From contig NZ_CP066802.1 of NCBI RefSeq assembly GCF_016598775.1, positions 2,356,001 through 2,420,000 of the forward strand: DNA of 64,000 nt, written 5' to 3'. The notes below the pieces were generated by a model, which saw only the letters and a program-made list of their open reading frames with translations, was not told the origin of the DNA and ran no database searches. Each line of letters starts with the position of its first letter. Position 1 is the stretch's first letter. The position numbers and the translations under genes were made by a program. Source of the stretch: Actinomyces weissii (GTDB lineage Bacteria; Actinomycetota; Actinomycetes; Actinomycetales; Actinomycetaceae). Positions 62,353-64,000 of this stretch are shown here, piece by piece.

Positions 62353-62359
62353 AGAAGGG

Positions 62360-62445
62360 CGGAGAGAGGGGGATTCGAACCCCCGGTGCGCCAGGCGCAC
62401 AACGGTTTTCAAGACCGTCACATTCGGCCGCTCTGTCATCTCTCC
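62360..62445 (-). tRNA. tRNA-Ser(TGA)
   Basis: The acceptor GGAGAGA pairs with TCTCTCC. The anticodon arm ACGGT-CTTGAAA-ACCGT gives anticodon TGA. Long variable arm, discriminator G. The 3' CCA is not encoded (CCC follows), unlike the other three serine tRNAs here. Confidence 0.95.
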
Positions 62446-62718
62446 CAGGCTGCCGGGCGGGCCCGGCAGCAGTCCCGCACTGTACCAGCCCCCAGGCGGC
62501 AGCGCGCGGCACACGCGGCTTGACCACCGGGTACCCCGTTGGCGATCGCACCCGGCACAGGCAGGTCAGGGCCTGAAGCACCCCTCTGGCGGCACCTGCC
62601 AGCGCACTCAGGTCAGCACCTGAAGCACCTCGCTGGCGGGCGCGCGCGGCACGCTCAGCTCAGGCGCCAGCTACCTGGCCTGCTCGGCCTGCTGTTAGGT
62701 CCCGCCCGACTGCTCGGC

Positions 62719-64000
62719 TCAGTAGCCGAAGAACCCCCACTGGCGGCTTCGGCCACCCTCCTGGCGCGCCCCAGAGGGCCGGGCCGGCGCAGGCGCGTCC
62801 AGCTTCCGGGCCGCCACCGCCTGCGGGATAGCGGGCCACACAGGCAGGCGCGGCAGCAGGGTCATCTGCAGGGCGTGGTAGACGTCCGGGTGCCCCTTCC
62901 AGGTGCGGGTGGAGGGCCGGTTGTCCTGGTCCAGCTCGTGCCACCAGCGGCCCGGCTCCGCGATCAGGTACTCCTCGGCGTAGTCCAGCCAGGCCCGGTA
63001 GCAGTGCTCAAAGTGCTCCAGCTCGATCTCCTGGCGCCCCTGCTCCAGCGCGGCCCAGCGCAGGGCCGCCGCCGCGGACACGCCCTCGCACACCACCCAG
63101 TGCATGCGCTCGTGCACCACCGGCTGCCCCTCGAAGTCCGTGGTGTAGACGAAGCCGGGGGCGCCGTCCACCCGCCAGCCGTCCGAGCGGGCCCGGTCGA
63201 ACAGGGCCTCGGCGGCGTCCAGCATCCACTCGGGGGCCTCCTTGCCGCGGGCCTTGAGGGCCATCATGGCCTGCACGGTCAGCCGCGCCCACTCCAGGCC
63301 GTGCCCGGGGGTCACCCCGAAGGGGCGGAAGGGGTCAGCGGGCCGGTCCTGGTTGTAGTCCAGCACGGGCCGCCAGCGCGCGTCGTAGTGCTCCGGCAGC
63401 CGCCACTGGTGGGCGCGAGCCTGCTGGTTGACGGCGAAGTCGATGATCTGCAGGGCGCGCTCCAGCCACTTGAGGTCGCCGGTGACGTCGGCGGTGACCA
63501 GGAAGGCCTCCACCGTGTGCATGGCCGCGTTGATGCCCCGGTAGTCCTCCGCCTTGCTGAAGTCGGTGTTGTAGGCCTCCAGCGGCAGGCCCCGCACCTC
63601 GTCCCACCAGTAGCGCTCGTACACCTCCATGGCGTCCACCAGCAGGTCGTGCGCCCCGGGCCGCCCCGCCGCGGTGGCCGCCGCCGCCGCGAAGAGCACG
63701 AAGGCGTGCTGGTAGCACTCCTTGCGGGCCCCCTCCTGGACGGCCACCCCGGCGCCCTGCTCGTCCAGCTCGTGGCGCACCGCCGAGTGCCAGCCGCCGT
63801 TGACCCGGTCCCGCAGGACGTTGCGCAGCACCCGCACCCCGTGGTCCGCGTAGCGGCGGCAGCCTGGCACCCCCAGGAGCGTGCCCACGCTGAAGGCGAA
63901 GGTCATGCGACCGGTGATCCAGGTCTCCACGGGGTGGCTGGTGTCCACCTGGCCGTCCTCACCGATCCACCCGAATCCGGCGGGCACCTTGGCGGCGCGG
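62719..64000 (-). CDS. AGE-family epimerase/isomerase, 5' end beyond the window
   Basis: N-acylglucosamine 2-epimerase / mannose isomerase family, an (alpha/alpha)6-barrel sugar isomerase. At least 422 aa are visible and the frame stays open to the window edge (AAKVPAGFGWIGEDG), so the start lies outside. Family features include TWITGRMTFAFSVGTLLG, KECYQHAFVLFAAAAAT, INAAMHTVEAFL (with the conserved His), TPGHGLEWARL (catalytic-region His) and WWHELDQDNRP. The C-terminal 30 residues are polar and Arg/Gly-rich. Mannose-fructose or a related interconversion is likely; the exact sugar is not determined. Confidence 0.88.
   Translation of the reverse strand, partial: RAAKVPAGFGWIGEDGQVDTSHPVETWITGRMTFAFSVGTLLGVPGCRRYADHGVRVLRNVLRDRVNGGWHSAVRHELDEQGAGVAVQEGARKECYQHAFVLFAAAAATAAGRPGAHDLLVDAMEVYERYWWDEVRGLPLEAYNTDFSKAEDYRGINAAMHTVEAFLVTADVTGDLKWLERALQIIDFAVNQQARAHQWRLPEHYDARWRPVLDYNQDRPADPFRPFGVTPGHGLEWARLTVQAMMALKARGKEAPEWMLDAAEALFDRARSDGWRVDGAPGFVYTTDFEGQPVVHERMHWVVCEGVSAAAALRWAALEQGRQEIELEHFEHCYRAWLDYAEEYLIAEPGRWWHELDQDNRPSTRTWKGHPDVYHALQMTLLPRLPVWPAIPQAVAARKLDAPAPARPSGARQEGGRSRQWGFFGY

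Overview
The window is high-GC chromosomal DNA from an actinobacterium, most likely an oral or mucosal Actinomyces-type organism. Evidence for this is the lysC/asd and dnaX-recR neighbourhoods, strong GC-rich codon use, sortase-anchored surface proteins (LAxTG and LPxTG) and very large secreted amylopullulanases. There is no rRNA and no CRISPR. The RNA genes are an SRP RNA, four different tRNA-Ser genes (GGA, CGA, GCT, TGA) and one tRNA-Arg (ACG).

Layout. 0.1-3.3 kb: metal-ion ABC transporter (ATPase plus two permeases) and a PspC protein. 3.4-7.5 kb: trxA, a decayed reading frame, then asd and lysC for the aspartate pathway. 7.9-10.9 kb: a cell-wall-anchored beta-helix protein with a collagen-like stalk. 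11.1-13.2 kb: ABC exporter pair. 13.4-18.7 kb: recR, a 1395-residue dnaX, SRP RNA and tRNA-Ser(GGA). 19-27.4 kb: glycosyltransferase and deacetylase pair, LytR_C protein, nucleobase permease, DUF4190 protein, an apparently dead glutamine amidotransferase next to a sirtuin, and a purine-nucleoside-phosphorylase-like protein lacking key residues. 27.6-29 kb: a decayed XRE regulator and two paralogous small proteins.

29.2-34 kb is a small degraded integrated element at tRNA-Ser(CGA), bounded by 451-bp direct repeats that differ at one base. Its genes carry an amber codon and at least one frameshift. It holds one intact DUF3800-like gene, whose 3' end is repeated in both boundary repeats and whose 5' end recurs beside tRNA-Ser(GCT) at 60.1 kb.

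34-64 kb: tadA, BCCT transporter, upp, then a starch cluster of three pullulanases on one strand. One is predicted cytoplasmic; two are giant secreted alpha-amylase/pullulanase fusions of about 1755 and 2028 residues, the second with an LPVTG anchor. Both giants have CTGCAA/TTGCAG boxes upstream. After these come a heterodimeric ABC exporter whose two ATP sites are degenerate in complementary ways, a lipoprotein hydrolase, a DASS transporter and a partial AGE-family epimerase at the right edge. The extracellular enzymes would cut starch or glycogen outside the cell, and the cytoplasmic pullulanase would debranch what is imported or stored.

Two repeat families run through the intergenic DNA. 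One is a MITE-like element of about 120 bp with near-perfect terminal inverted repeats, in four copies that all lie 3' of tRNA genes. The other is a GGTCTCG-containing palindromic family with modules of about 22 bp at three loci; two of these start next to a perfect actinobacterial DnaA box.
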